A stretch of DNA of 64,000 bases, from positions 43,837,608-43,901,607 of the forward strand of contig NC_023749.2 of NCBI RefSeq assembly GCF_000499845.2. Direction: 5' to 3'. The position numbers and the translations under genes were made by a program. Origin of the DNA: Phaseolus vulgaris (taxonomy: Eukaryota > Streptophyta > Magnoliopsida > Fabales > Fabaceae). Under the pieces are notes generated by a model. The model was not told the DNA's origin and did no database searches. It saw only the letters and a program-made list of their open reading frames with translations. Positions 11,253-24,210 of this stretch are shown here, one piece after another (position 1 is the first letter of the stretch; the number at the start of each line of letters is the position of its first letter).

Positions 11253-12309
11253 TGATATGAGTTGGATTGAACATAGACACTTTTAGACTCTTGAACACAA
11301 CATTATATGAGAATGAAAACAACAATTCAAGGATCAAAGAGTTTTTAAACAATGAAAAACGAAAAAACATCAACAAAAACAACAAGCTGAAAACAGAAAT
11401 GGAATCAAGGAAGCTTAAGGAGTCATCAATGGAGACATAGCCTTCCAAAATGATGATCCAAACTCAATAATAGTGTTATCTCCTTGTAAACATCCATGGA
11501 ACAAGATTACTAAACGCAAATGAAACAATAACACAAGGAACCGAACAGAAAATTGAAGAACAGCACAAGAACACAAAATCAATCGGTGGAAAGATGAAGA
11601 ACACTAAAGGAAAACTAAACTACCGATTGAAATTGAAATTGGAGATGAAAGGAATGAAAACTTATGGAATGAAGCTCGGCTGGAATGGAGAATTGGAACT
11701 GCATCACGCCACTTGGAGGTCTTGTTCCAAGATAAGGGAAGGAAGCCGCCACTTGAAGCTCTCCAATAGCTCACAAGATGAGACCAAGCAAGGAGATTCT
11801 AATCTCACACAAATCTCTCTCCAAATGAGTAGAGTTTCTGTATATCAAATTTCCAATTCTCAATTTTACAAGAGCCCATACCTCTATTTATAGTGTGAGG
11901 GTGCTGAAAAATAGGTGGGAAAATTCAAATGAAACTCATTTGAAATTCCCACCAAAAACAAGTCACATGGGAGGTGTGACCTTTTTCTACTATGACATCT
12001 CCTAAAAACTACATCTACACCTACTCTCCTAAGTCACATGGACAGTGTGACTTTATTTTACATATTCACACTCCTTTATTTAATATCCACACCTCCTACA
12101 ACTATACAAGAGTAATTTAAATGATGTTCTTTTATTTAATGTTTGGCCTTGCCCCTCATGGGATGGACTTGGGCTTCTTGGGCTTGGACCTTCTTGGGCT
12201 TGGGCTTTGGGCTTGGGCCTCATCTTTTGAAAAGACTAATAAGAAGAACTTTAAATGATTTGGCCCTTGTCCATTCTTCCTATTAACAACATCTTTTTTA
12301 TTCTCATCA
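11253..12309 (-). mobile_element. Solo LTR (1057 bp), same family as the gag-only element at 46.7 kb, TSD TGGAT
   Basis: The plus strand starts TGATATGAG and ends TTCTCATCA, flanked by TGGAT at 11248-11252 and 12310-12314. In reverse complement it aligns with the 1005-bp LTR at 46652-47656 in order: the GCCCAAGCCC-rich purine block, the GTCACAT...ATGTGAC inverted repeats, the GGTGGGAA...TTCCCACC hairpin, a TATTTATAG core promoter and a CTCAAGTGGCG-like block. It has diverged substantially, so it is older. Confidence 0.85.
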
Positions 12310-12314
12310 TGGAT

Positions 12315-12741
12315 GATGATATTTTCATGTTTTGGTGCATGAAACAAAATATATCTAGTTAAATTGACACATCATATAATGCAAGTTATGAAAAGTTTAA
12401 GGTTAATGAGATGTCCCCTTTTTATATGTATTCTAATGACTCATTCTTTAACCTTATGAAGTTTACATGCTTGTAAAGACATAAACTATCCCATGGTGTT
12501 CAAATTGGTTTAACGACATATCTTTGAAAGGATTGAATGTGTGGTTAACATAGATGATATATGGAAACATATTAGAGAAATCATAACCCCGGAGAAGAAT
12601 ATTGTTGCGGTAAGAAGACCAAAACCACAACTTTACCTGAATTTGTGCCTAATTAAGTAAGGGGTGGTATTAACGAATTTTAATAAGGTTTAAACAATTT
12701 AACCCTAACGTATGTTAAAGTTTCGAAAGGGTTAATCAAAT
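12315..12741. other. Unassigned spacer between two solo LTRs
   Basis: No convincing reading frame, repeat or RNA gene was seen. It may be old transposon or ancestral intergenic DNA. Confidence 0.5.
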
Positions 12742-13603
12742 TGTACCAACCAGTCCTCGGACATCGTTGACTGCTAGTAACGGTGGGCCACGTAATTTGG
12801 GTCCCACAAGCGGCATGAGCCAATGTCTCGCAAGCGACACGAGTCGGGGTGCCGACTAGTGGTCGGATGTCAAACACCAGGATGTGTCGATGTGTCCTCG
12901 GCAACAGAGTGAGGCCGATGTGACATCGGGCATCGGCCACTCAAACAGTTGAATTGGACCACGAAAGGTGGGTCCCAGAAAACACACCAGTTATCAGTAG
13001 TACCATCCAGAGTTGAGGGGAAGGCCTAGGTCTTAGAAGAGTGCATGCGTGTGGTGTGAATAGCGCATTCAGGCGCGACACAAGTAAAGAACCACTAGAG
13101 GAGCTAAGGCCCATAAGGGTTGCGTTCTCCAGGGGCAGGCTGCATGCATGGCACGAGAACAGCTAGGGCACCCGCAGGACGGATGGCCCCAGAGATTAGG
13201 TGCACAAGTTGGTACCCAGGTGACCATTCCGTTAGAGGTTGCACTCCAGTAAGGGAGTCTTACGCGCTAGATTGCCCTAAGTTTGGGCAATAACAGCGCT
13301 AAGGCATACCCTCAGAAACCCTAAATACAGGTAACGGAAACAACGAAAACCCTAGACTATATAAAGGGTAGTAAGAAAACCTTCAAGGTAGCAATTCTTG
13401 AGACTAGAACTATTACACACATTATTGTTTCTTTGCCACAGTATTGACTTGAGCGTCGGAGTGCAAACGGCCTCTAGGACGCCTCTTTGTCTTTGTAGGT
13501 ACAAAGTGTTTCGATCGAAGGAAGGCACGAACCAAGGCAGAGAAATTCGGGCGTGTGATCGTCGTTAGAGGCACGAGGTCAATCGAGTCAACCAGCAAGA
13601 ACA
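12742..13603 (+). mobile_element. Probable solo LTR of a Tat-lineage element (862 bp)
   Basis: Starts TGTACCAACC and ends GCAAGAACA. Shared landmarks with the Tat LTR at 62571-63458 are the TGTACC start, a TATATAAAG core promoter (about 13360) and the downstream phrase GACTTGAGCGTCGGAGTG (compare GACTTGGGCGTCGGAGCG). The flanks are CAAAT on the left and CAATT on the right, an imperfect 4 of 5 match to a target duplication. No coding region accompanies it. Confidence 0.7.
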
Positions 13604-14039
13604 CAATTATTTGATGATTTTGAACAACTTGGACATGTCATGAGTAAACATTTCCTATATAATAATATCTTATAAATTTCGTATCCTCATTTTATCCAAT
13701 TAATTTTGTGTTTCTTTACAATATTTATTATACAAAAAATTATTTATGTATAAAGTTCAAATTTAAGATTAAATATTCGAATTAGATTCATATCACTTAA
13801 ATAATAAAGTAGCTAATATTCGGTATTGCGTAGAACAAAACTCAAATTTAAAGAAGATGTGTATCTATTTTATATATGCCTAAACCCCCAAAAATATGAC
13901 TCCTGTGCTCGACAAGGAATGATCCGTGGTAATGAAAAAAGTATTTGAATCTTCACTCAATCAAAATATAATTTGATTTTAATTTTTAATTTGTAATGAA
14001 TATTTTAAAGAAACGTTAGAATGGTTGAAAAAAATGTTA

Positions 14040-14049
14040 CACGTGTCGA
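14040..14049 (+). promoter_or_regulatory. G-box overlapping a TGTCGA auxin-type half site
   Basis: CACGTG (14040-14045) overlaps TGTCGA (14044-14049). G-boxes bind bZIP/bHLH factors, and TGTCNN sites can bind auxin response factors. It lies about 1.6 kb upstream of the TATA box, so a role in GH3 control is only a possibility. Confidence 0.3.
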
Positions 14050-14655
14050 CCTACCAAGTTTGGCATCCAGCTGGTGCGTTCTTTTGTACTCTTAAACAAG
14101 AAACCCCACCACTTTACCGTACACCACTCACACAATATCCCTTCCCGTCTTCACTCTCCCAACCCAAGTACTCGCGCAACTTTGACTACGGAATATCGCG
14201 GGAAATTCGAGGAACGCCGTTATTTTTTGTTACCGGTATTACAAGGAACTAACCACTTAATTAAGTAAGTGGCTGCCGGTATTCCGTAGGACATCCCCCC
14301 TCCGCACTCCAAGCGCGCAGGCCATGGGTTTACTTAAACACCGTGTTTACCGGATGTTGCCGGTTAATTATTTAATTAACTATCTTAAAAACACTTTTAA
14401 TCAGGTTCCTTCCGCAACGCCTTCACAAAGCGGGTTCCAAAGCGTTTGGCCGTTTTTCTTGTACGACAAATGCGAATTTGTGATCCCAAACGCACGCAAA
14501 ATGGGTTAAATGAAATTTTTGGAAACTAAAATATGTATGCGTAATAATTGTTTTTAATTTGGTGAGAAAATTGAAGAGTTTGATAATTTGACACTTGGGT
14601 TCGTGGGATTTTGGTGAAACAAATAATAATGAATTTGGGTTGGCCAATCCAATAC

Positions 14656-14661
14656 GAGACA
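14656..14661 (-). promoter_or_regulatory. Candidate auxin response element
   Basis: GAGACA on the plus strand is TGTCTC on the minus strand, the classical auxin response element first described in a soybean GH3 promoter. It is about 950 bp upstream of the TATA box and is a single copy. A six-base match occurs often by chance, so function is unproven. Confidence 0.35.
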
Positions 14662-14832
14662 AAGGGATAATGGGATATAGGCTTGTCTTTATTCCACATT
14701 ATTTGATCTTATGCCCCTCTTTAAGATATGGACTATCAATCTTCTACTAATTAAGCACTTTGACAACAACCGCAAAGCATTTCAAAGTGACTCCATAAGC
14801 ATTCCTTTTATGTTGCACATGGATTCCATTCA

Positions 14833-14852
14833 ATCTATCTATCTATCTATCT
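14833..14852. repeat. ATCT microsatellite, five units
   Basis: Five perfect tandem ATCT units in the GH3 upstream region; a potential length polymorphism. Confidence 0.9.
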
Positions 14853-15607
14853 TTAAAAAGGGGTGATGGTATTCATTCACTCATGTTCAAATAATATGCC
14901 AAGTCATTTCCAATTGAAATTGTGTTTTTATGCCTTCTTCTCATTTCACGTTTCTTTTTCTTTTCCTCACTTTATTATTAATTTTTCTAAAATGAAAATC
15001 AAATGTTGAATATTTTTTCTATTAGAAATTAGAACATTTCATAGTATATAAGTGGGTACAAACTTTATCTTATAAAGTCATTTTTATAATTTTGAGTTAG
15101 GTTTCACTTAATATATTTCGAACTTATTTTAACAAAAAATTGATGAACTTATTAGGTCATATGTTATTGGATCGTTATCGAATTATCCATAAATATATAG
15201 TCTCATGCACGAGTTGATAGTATCAGTGTGAGAGATAGGTGTTAGAAATTAAATACTGACTAAAAATTATGACATTTTATAATAAATACAAATCTGAATT
15301 TATAAATCGATTTTATAAGATTGAGTTATTATTTAAAATCCAGAACTAATTAAATGTTTTCCTAACAAGCCAAATCAAAGTCCTTCCCTCATGGCCATAT
15401 GCTCAATTAATTAGAAGACCATAAATGCATGGAAGTTGTATATTGTATAGAGTGCTTTGGCATGATATAAATGTTTAGATATATAGAAAAAAGGAAAAAC
15501 AAAAAGTGACACAAAACGGCTACATATTCCCCATTCTACCCTCTGATTTTATATGTATTTACTCCCTAGTCCTTGGCATCTAGCAAACCCAGCTTGACAT
15601 GTGCCTC

Positions 15608-15615
15608 TATATAAA
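15608..15615 (+). promoter_or_regulatory. TATA box of the GH3 gene
   Basis: TATATAAA is 214 bases before the start codon and is followed by a pyrimidine-rich leader (TTCTCTCTTC and a CT-rich run at 15697-15727), as is usual for plant 5' untranslated regions. Transcription would start near 15640. No other good TATA box lies between it and the ATG. Confidence 0.7.
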
Positions 15616-15828
15616 CCACTTTCTCTCTTCTTTTCAACTCACGCCCAACACCATCTCCTAGCTTCTTCCTAACGAGTTTCTATTACTATTAGAGTCATTG
15701 TCTTCTCTCTCTTTCTCTCTCTTACACACCAAACTCTTGTGTGTTGTTCTCCTTCCCAAAACGCACACTCACACCGCAACAAGGTTGTTGTGTTGCCAGC
15801 TAGCTGCTAACACCACCACACCATCACC

Positions 15829-18312
15829 ATGCCTGAGGCACCAAGAGACTACAACCTTGTTGAGCAAAACGAGAAAATTCTCGAGTTCATTGAGGATGTC
15901 ACTGCCAACGCCGACAAAGTTCAGAAGAGGGTCCTATCCGAAATCCTCTCCAACAATGCAAACGTTGAGTACCTGAAGAGACACGGTCTCCACGGCCAGA
16001 CAGATCGTGAAACTTTCAAGAAACTCTTGCCTGTCATAACCTACGAGGATATCCAACCTGACATCAACCGCATCGCCAATGGTGACACTTCTCCAATCCT
16101 TTGCTCCAAACCCATCTCAGAATTCCTCACTAGGTATGCTGCACACACATATATACAAATATATATATTCTCACACCTTCTCTTTTTCGCCTACTTCCAA
16201 CTTTCTCTTCATATACACTACCAACACCACCTTAGCCGATCCTAGTGGATTGGCCAAGTTTTAACTTTTTTCTTTTGTATATAATAAATAACATAATGAA
16301 GTTTGAACTTAGGACCTGTCCTAATGGGGTGGCCTAGTTCTAACTTAACTCAAGTGGAAACAAGAGAAGATAAAAGATAATTTTTTTATTATGGGTTTTG
16401 TTTTTCATGTCTTTTTTTGTTTCTTTGTGCACATGGGCCTGTCAAAATATTCATGGGGTTGTTTCTTTGGTTTTCTTATTGTGTGTTCATTTTTGCTTTT
16501 GCAGTTCTGGTACATCAGGAGGTGAGAGGAAGCTGATGCCAACAATTGAGGAGGATCTAGGGAGGAGGCGTTCACTGTATGGCCTTCTGATGCCAGTGAT
16601 GAGCCTGTTTGTTCCTGGTTTGGAAAAGGGCAAAGGAATGTACCTAATGTTCATAAAATCCGAGGCCAAAACACCTGGAGGGATTGTGGCTCGTCCAGTT
16701 CTGACTAGCTACTACAAAAGTTCCTATTTCAAAGACAGACCCTATGACCCCTATACCAACTACACCAGCCCAAATGAGACTGTCCTCTGCCCTGACTCCT
16801 ACCAAAGTATGTACTCCCAACTCCTTTGTGGCCTTTGCCAAAACAAAGAGGTTTTCCGTGTGGGGGCAGTTTTTGCCTCTGGCTTCATAAGGGCCATTAG
16901 GTTCCTTGAGAAACACTGGTCCCTCCTATGCAACGACATCAGAACTGGAACCGTCAACCCCCAGATCACTGACACCTCCGTCCGTGAGGCTGTCATGAAG
17001 ATCCTCAAACCTGACCCTAAGCTCGCGGATCTTATCCAAACTGAGTGTAGCAAGAACTCATGGCAGGGCATAATCACTAGGCTGTGGCCAAATACCAGGT
17101 ATGTAGATGTTATTGTGACCGGGACAATGTCACAGTACATCCCCACATTGGACTACTATAGCAATGGACTCCCACTTGTGTGCACCATGTATGCATCCAG
17201 TGAGTGCTACTTTGGCGTCAACCTCAACCCTCTATGCAAACCCAGTGAGGTCTCTTACACCCTTATTCCCACCATGTGCTACTTCGAGTTCTTGCCTGTT
17301 AACCGAAGCAATGGGGTAAATGACCCTCTCCACACCTCCAGATCCCTCAATGAGAAAGAACAACAGGAGCTGGTTGAGCTTGTTGATGTCAAACTTGGCC
17401 AAGAATATGAACTCGTTGTCACAACTTATGCAGGTAAGAATAAACAAACACCCTTTAGTTATTTTCACTTTTTATCTTCACATCAAGGTTCTAAATTTTA
17501 GTCACCCTTGTTAACATCACCTTAAGTTGTAATTCATGGTCATCATCCTTAGCATTGAAGAAAATTGTTAAACAAATGTAACTAATGCGACCACAATTGA
17601 TACCCAAAAAACTTGACTTTATCTAATGTCCGACTATTTCTTACAATCTAGTTTTTTATATTAACATAACACGAAATTGGGACATGGGTTTGGTAATTAA
17701 CAGCTGACAATTTTTTTGTTACCAGGTTTGTATCGTTACAGAGTTGGTGATGTGCTGAGGGTGGCTGGATTCAAGAACAAGGCACCCCAATTCAACTTTG
17801 TGTGCAGAAAGAACGTGGTGTTGAGCATAGACTCAGACAAGACCGATGAGGTGGAGCTTCAGAACGCAATGAAGAATGCTGTGACACACTTGGTGCCCTT
17901 TGATGCATCAGTGTCCGATTACACAAGCTATGCAGACACCACAACAATCCCTGGCCACTATGTCTTGTACTGGGAGCTCGCCCTGAAAGGTTCAACCCCA
18001 ATTCCGCCCTGTGTGTTTGAGGACTGTTGCTTGACCATAGAGGAATCTCTGAACAGTGTGTATCGCCAAGGGCGTGTCTCAGACAAATCAATTGGGCCCC
18101 TCGAGATCAAGATTGTGGAACAGGGGACATTTGACAAGCTCATGGACTATGCCATAAGCCTAGGGGCTTCAATAAATCAGTACAAGACTCCAAGGTGTGT
18201 GAAGTTTGCACCTGTGGTGGAGCTCTTGAACTCAAGGGTGGTGGAAAAATATTTTAGTCCTAAATGTCCAAAATGGGTTTCCGGCCACAAGCAGTGGATC
18301 AATCAGAATTGA
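15829..18312 (+). CDS. GH3.6: GH3 family indole-3-acetic acid-amido synthetase (GH3.6/GH3.5-like), three exons
   Basis: The product is expected to adenylate indole-3-acetic acid and join it to amino acids, lowering free auxin in the cytosol. Exons are 15829-16133, 16505-17433 and 17726-18312. Both introns are GT-AG, phases (2, then 1) fit exactly, and the spliced protein is 606 residues, the usual family length. Conserved nucleotide-binding motifs are present: [10 protein letters not shown] (residues 102-111), YASSE (331-335) and YRVGD (416-420). The MPEAP start and the HKQW near the C terminus resemble Arabidopsis GH3.6 (DFL1) as I remember it, so I place it in that acidic-amino-acid conjugating clade. 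The ATG follows a TATA box and leader, and no frame damage is seen. An AATAAA at 18716-18721 is a possible but distant polyadenylation signal. It is the only intact host gene here. The choice between GH3.5 and GH3.6 orthology needs a tree. Confidence 0.95.
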
Positions 18313-21300
18313 TTAAGAATCTAAAGGTGGACATTATTATGTGGTTGGTAGCTTTTCATGGCGGTTCACGTGAACTGTTTTTTGTGGACATGTTAGGGGG
18401 AGGGAGGGATTTTAATTACTCTTTTTTAGGTTAATTCTATGTTTAAAAAGACTTTGATTTTAGTCCTTGTTTTTAACTTGCATAGTGAACTGAACCTAGC
18501 CACTGTAAAAAGCAATTCCTGTTTGATGAAAGAAAGAAAGCTGTTGTTGTCTAATGCCTTTCTCTTGTCTTTTATTTATCCACTATATTAGCTTCCCTTT
18601 TTTGTTTCATTTTTTGTCTTCTCAACTTTATTATGGACCCTATGATCATAATAATTCACAAGAATTGGCCTAATTGCATGAGTCTTAATTTAAACCTCGT
18701 TATTGACAGCATAAAAATAAAAAGACACTATATATGTGTATATAATCATCATAACATTGGGTTGGAATTGGTTTCTTAATTGCAGCAAGCAATCATGCGT
18801 GTTCTCTTATGTGTGATGGGGTTTATTTCGTATAACGGCAAACAAGAAAGAAAGCCATCACTTCTGAACTCCTTTCTTTTTCTATAGTTTTCAGGAAAAA
18901 GCATGCCAACTTTTTCTCCTTGCCAATTCACTATTTATGTCCAACTAACGAATCACAGTGGAATGAATTAATTAAACATGAAAACGAAAAAAACAATGGA
19001 AAAGTGTTATGCTGTTTGCGTGAGGGAGCAAGGCTATTCTATTCTATTCTGCAAAGACGGTTTGGAATTTGATTAAGACTAGTCTGGTGAGAATTTTGTC
19101 CATAATTTTGAAATTAGTGGAGGGGAAAAAGGGTGGGAGATAAATGATAAATGTGGTGTTAAGAAAAATGTCGATAAGCTCCTCTCAGTGATGGCAAGTA
19201 GTAGTGAGTCCAAATTCTCTTTCTGTGAGAGTCTATTTTAACAAATAGTTGGTTGTGTCAGATTCTGTCACTAAGTCAAGGAACTAAAAACCATGTGTGG
19301 GTATTAAATCAACAGGGGGGGTTTCTGTTCAAGGTTCAAACATATGCTTTCTTCAGCAATTTCAAAAGCAAACAAAACAACTTTGTGTGCTAGTGACGAA
19401 ATTCCTAGTGACTATTTGCTGGCAGTGGCACCACACAACACTAATTCTATGATCATATTATATACCTCTTTCGCCCTTTTATTATTATATGATCACAGTG
19501 CCCCCACTGTGAACCAACCAAAAGACCAACTCAATCAGTTTTCAGGCCATTCAACACTGGGAAATCCCAGGACTGGTCAAAGCTCGATGCCAAGAAAATT
19601 TTGGAGTGAAGTGAATAGGGGGAAGATAAGGGAGAATCAGTGCAGTCAGAGGGTTGTTCCCTCTGTGCTATATACTCTTTGCAAACAAACAAAAAAACAG
19701 TTCTTTTGTTTTTCAAAGGGGAATATATAACGCAATTTCTGAAGGGTGTCAGACAAAATATTATGAAATTCAGACCACCCAGAAGAAAGAGACAAGCATT
19801 TTTTTCAGAGACATTTTGTGTTCGGCTCAGAGTGATAATAATGCAGCCAAGCCTCAACAGTGTGACATAGGAGATAAGGTTCGTACCACATTTCAGTTTG
19901 TGTTGCCGAATGAGTAAGCATCAAATTTTACTCATGCCTTTGTCCTCTTTATGGTTTTCCATTTTTGTTCTGCATATTCATTCCAAAGAAATTTCAACGG
20001 TAGGTAGGTAATAACAATAATTTTCATCAAATATTATGTATGGTCAAGTCACCATAATTTCATATCTAGCGTTCATTATTGCCCTCCACAGTTCTAACTT
20101 TTATTTTTCTTTTCTTCTTCCCATTATCTTACCTTGTTTTGCTGTTAGAACTTGTCATTTCTGTTTTAAAAGTGGTATAGCATAAAAAGGTCTAGGAATA
20201 GCTTTTTGTGTCAATTAGATTAGACTCTTCTTGTATTAGCATCAATAATTAGTTTAATTAATTAATTTTGCATCCTATAAATGAACTCATCCGAGGTGCA
20301 GTAAGTCAATAATCTCCTTCCTTAAATAAACAATTATGTTGTAGTCAAATTTGACGTCTAATATAACCAAAATAGTAAAACATTTGCATGAAAGGAATCA
20401 TTAAACCATATATTATTATCTCAGGCTTAACAAATACTAAGAATGCCACTAGCAGTTTATTTAAAAATGATAGATATGAAAAAACATTTTAATTTTTCTG
20501 AATGTAATGATGAACAAGGAGATGTACTTGGTGGCCTAATATGATTTGAGGATTTGATGTTTTGGAATATTTTGCAATAATTGTCCCCATTCGGCAATTA
20601 GCATTTGTCTTAGTGTTTTCCAAGTACACAAGCTTAGCTTTAGAGTGATGTTGAAATGACTCCAATTAATGTTTTTTGGTGTTGATGTTATTCTGAGTGA
20701 GTAGAATTCCCCTGCCACTCGTATAACAACTACATACAGTTTGTCATAATTAATTTTAATGTACATTTTTTTTGTGAATAATAAAATTAAAAAGTGTTAA
20801 GCCATTTGCACCAATCTTTTCACACGCAAGAGAATGAACTACAACAACATTGTTAGATGGAAGAACGTGATAAAAATCTAGTGAGGACCACCGACATCGA
20901 CAATGGCTTATATATCCCCACACTCACTACTCATTTTCCCACTTTTTGCTTTCTTTTGCTAAATATACTTAATTTTATCATTAATATGCATTTTCTCAAC
21001 AATCAACATGTTAGCATGAACCTTACAAAATCATATAATTAATTCATAATAAATTAATAATTATTAATGGGAATATACTTTGCACCGAAGCACGTTTTGT
21101 CACTTTTAACCTTTACAAATCCAATTCTCAGAAAGAGACATTTGCATCATCCTATCCAAATGTAATCTATTATCCCTGTTTTTCTTTCTATCCCTATCTC
21201 ACATGCTACGTTGCTATAAGGCTAAAATTATCACATTTTACTCACAAAGAATAGACAAAATTTTCATGTAACTCCTTAGTTTCCTCCTGGACCTTTGTAC

Positions 21301-21959
21301 CTTTTTAAATTTCAAAAATACAATTTTGAGTATGATAAATAGTGTGTTTTTTTTATTATTATTTTGAAGTGGTGGTGGTTGCTTATAGTGGTGAACGTTG
21401 GTGGTTGAAATAAGTTTTGTGATATTTTTACTAATGATGATTGTGTTTTCGATCGCTTTTTTCATTTATTTTTTGGATGTTACATAATCCAGCAAGATAC
21501 AAAAATAAGTACAAAACAAACAAAAAACAACAAAAATTCTTGTCAACTCTCTCACACGTTTAAGAAACTATTCTCTCAAACTTGATGACTGAAAAAGAAT
21601 AAAAATATTGCAACTAAAATAAAAATATGCGGCTGGAATGAAAGTATGAGGTGTGGAATTGCATTTTAAAAATGTAATGTTTCATTTAGAATTATTTAAA
21701 ATTTATAAAAAAATTAAAATTGATTTTTATAATTAATAAAGAGGTTGAGGGACAATTTGTCCAAATAACTCTGTAATTAAACCACTATATTTTTTACCGT
21801 TGATATTGGTGTTAGTTATGTTTCATAAAGAAAATAATTAGCTGGGAATGAAAAGTTAAGCTATTTAATTTGCTGATTGATTTATAAGTATTACTTTTTG
21901 TTATACCGAGTTATAGATATAAAATGTTTACTACTTATATAATTGATTAATCTTCATTC
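18313..21959. other. Intergenic region downstream of GH3
   Basis: 18313 to about 18730 is the likely 3' untranslated region and terminator. The rest is AT-rich DNA with short repeats such as TATTC near 19035 and AATTAATTAATT near 20255. Open frames at 19344-19917 overlap on both strands and have no recognisable domain. I see no gene or clear transposon in this stretch. Confidence 0.5.
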
Positions 21960-23760
21960 AATTCTCGGAGTACTTATTTTATTAGAGTATTTTTTAACAA
22001 TATTTTTGTTATACTATACCTTACTCAATTTCAAGATATTGTTTAAAAGATTTAAATTTAATTCCAATTGAATTAAGAATATGTTAATTAACAATAAATT
22101 TTTTTATTTTTTTATTGAAGTAGTTGATGAATGTATAACGATAGAAATAACTGTATTTATAATTTCTTTTATAATTTTTGTAAATATTTTTTTAAAAAAT
22201 TGTGTTTTTTTTTATAGTTATTGCATTTGTAAGTTTATAATAATTGTAATTTTATTGAATTACTATATGATGTTAATTTCTAAATATTATTACAAATTTT
22301 ATTATATAAATATAATAATAATTTAGTTTTTAATTAGATGATAAAAAAAAATCATTGTTCATGTGTCTATTTGAGTTACCTAAAAATAAAAAATTTTCTA
22401 TTAAATTTATATATTAAATTATAACAATAATTGAATATTTTTTTTTTAAAGAATAAATTATATTTATTAAAAATTAAAAATTAATATATACATGTAATGA
22501 CTATTTCTAAACATAGAAATTATTTAATTATTTTTAAATAAATATAATTATTTATTTTATTAAATAAATATATAAATTATTAATTCTAAAGATGAATAAT
22601 TACACTTTTTCTTTTGATAAAAAATTATTATTACTATATTAACTATTGAAATAAAAATATTTATTAAATTATAATATATTTTTATTAAAATTAATATATA
22701 CATAAATAATTTTTTTATTTTCTTTTGTAAGTAATTTTTTTAGTGTAGGTGGTTTTTTATTGGAAAGAATTATTTGTGTTTAAAGAAAAGTAGTTATTTA
22801 AAGGGTAAAATTGTAAGAAATTGGTTTTTTTGTTTATTTTTTCAAATTCTAATTTTTCTAAATTTTTTAAATTGAAAATTTTAATTTAATTCATATAATT
22901 TTTAAATTTATTGTATTTTAATATTATAAAAGATAAAATTGAAAAACAGAATGTGTAGGATAAAATTGAAAAAAGGATATTCCTTAACATATTGTTAACA
23001 GTTATTTTTAAAAGATAGAAGTTACTTAATTATTTCGAAATAAAAATAATTATTACGTTATTTATTTTATTAAATAAATAAATAACTTTTATAAGGATGA
23101 ATAGTTATACTTTTTTTATTTTGAAAAAAAAAATTATTATTATAATAACTACTGAAATAAAATATACTATTAAATTTTAAAAAATTATTATAAAAATAAA
23201 TATTTTTTTTAATTTTGTTATATGTAATTCTTTTATTTTCTAGGTGTTTTTTACTGGGAAGGATTATTTGAATTTAAAAAAAAAATTAAACTAAACATTT
23301 ATAATTTATTATTTTTTTATTTTGTAAAAGCTCATTTCTTTCTTCAATAATTATATTTCTAACTATTTTAAACATTAAAAATATTTTTTTACAACCAATA
23401 CATTTATTTTTTTAATGCATCCAAAATTAAAATTACCAATTTTTTTTAATTTATTAATTCTTTTTTTAAAAATATTTTATTTTATTTTATTGGTTCTTAA
23501 ATTTATTTTTATTCTATTTTATATTTATTTTTTTCTTTTCCATTCACTCTATACAAAGAAATAAAAAAATTCTAAACACACCATTCTAAAAACCAAATTC
23601 TAAGAGGATTTTTTTTTTCGAAAATACAAAATGAAACCATGGAAAAAAAACTGTGTTAGATAGGAAAATAAAAACAAAATGATGTTAGATAGAGAAATAA
23701 AAATAAAAGAGTGCTAGATGGGGAAACAAAAGTGAAAATAGTGGAAAAAAGTCACATTTT
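21960..23760. repeat. AT-rich dispersed repeat, first copy
   Basis: Very AT-rich sequence whose order of phrases recurs at 36580-36895 and 38765-41031. Shared landmarks are GATGAATGTATAACGAT (about 22125 and 36608), a GACTATTTCTAAA/CAGCTATTTCTAAA block (22499 and 38868), AACTATTGAAATAAAAATAT (22641, 39009 and 40502) and AAAGGGTAAAATTGTAAGAAATTG (22799 and, diverged, 40754). It has no coding capacity. The second copy is broken up by a solo LTR and a Helitron-like insertion. The class of the repeat is unknown. Confidence 0.6.
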
Positions 23761-23763
23761 AAG

Positions 23764-24190
23764 CTGTATGTCACACCTCGTGTTTACTATAAAATAAACA
23801 GACATACATATATGTACTTGTATGATCATCTGCTCGTGTAGACAGTACATTCATCGCAGTTCAAACACAATAAGAAAAGCAAGGGTAAGCTAGTGAAAAT
23901 AAAGTTTTATAATATCCACAATTAAATCAAAAGAGAAAACCAAATTACATGGATCAATTATTCAATTTTCTTCAAATCTCAACGTAAAACAATCACATAG
24001 ATCTCATATGGATCAATCACAATCATTAGATTTTCTTTCAATTCCAATCAATCTTCTTCAATTAATAGACTAACTGCCAAGAGCCATATTAAATAAGTTC
24101 TTCAAATATTCATTTGCTTACATATAAGGCTTTCGTATCAAATACAAAGATAATTTGTATATCAAATTTCAAATTTCAAATTTCAAAAAA
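23764..24190 (-). repeat. Fragment resembling the chromovirus LTR at 41.0 kb
   Basis: The region shares CTTGTATGATCATCTG and an AACACAATAAGAAAAGCAAGGG-like block with 41200-41290, where the same order occurs in the LTR attached to a chromovirus integrase. Alignment is partial and the edges are approximate. Confidence 0.45.
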
Positions 24191-24210
24191 AATAAAATAA
24201 ATAATAATAA

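Larger units (their letters stand above)
13604..15600. other. Upstream region of the GH3 gene
   Basis: No protein-coding gene was recognised. 14030-14520 is less AT-rich than its surroundings and contains an inverted repeat with arms CCACTT and AAGTGG around 14239-14272. The rest is AT-rich with a short ATCT microsatellite. Candidate auxin and G-box motifs are listed separately. It is free of recognisable retrotransposon sequence, unlike the DNA to its left. Confidence 0.5.

Noticed and set aside
16398..17501. 367-codon open frame starting in GH3 intron 1
   Set aside because: It reads from intron 1 through exon 2 into intron 2. Splice sites at 16133/16505 and 17433/17726 with matching phase explain the coding part.
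19344..19917. Overlapping open frames of 76-128 codons on both strands downstream of GH3
   Set aside because: No domain, no consistent start context, and frames overlap on both strands; chance open frames are more likely.
22081..22326. 81-codon Ile/Phe/Tyr-rich frame as a membrane protein
   Set aside because: The composition is that of AT-rich DNA in any frame, and the region is a dispersed repeat.
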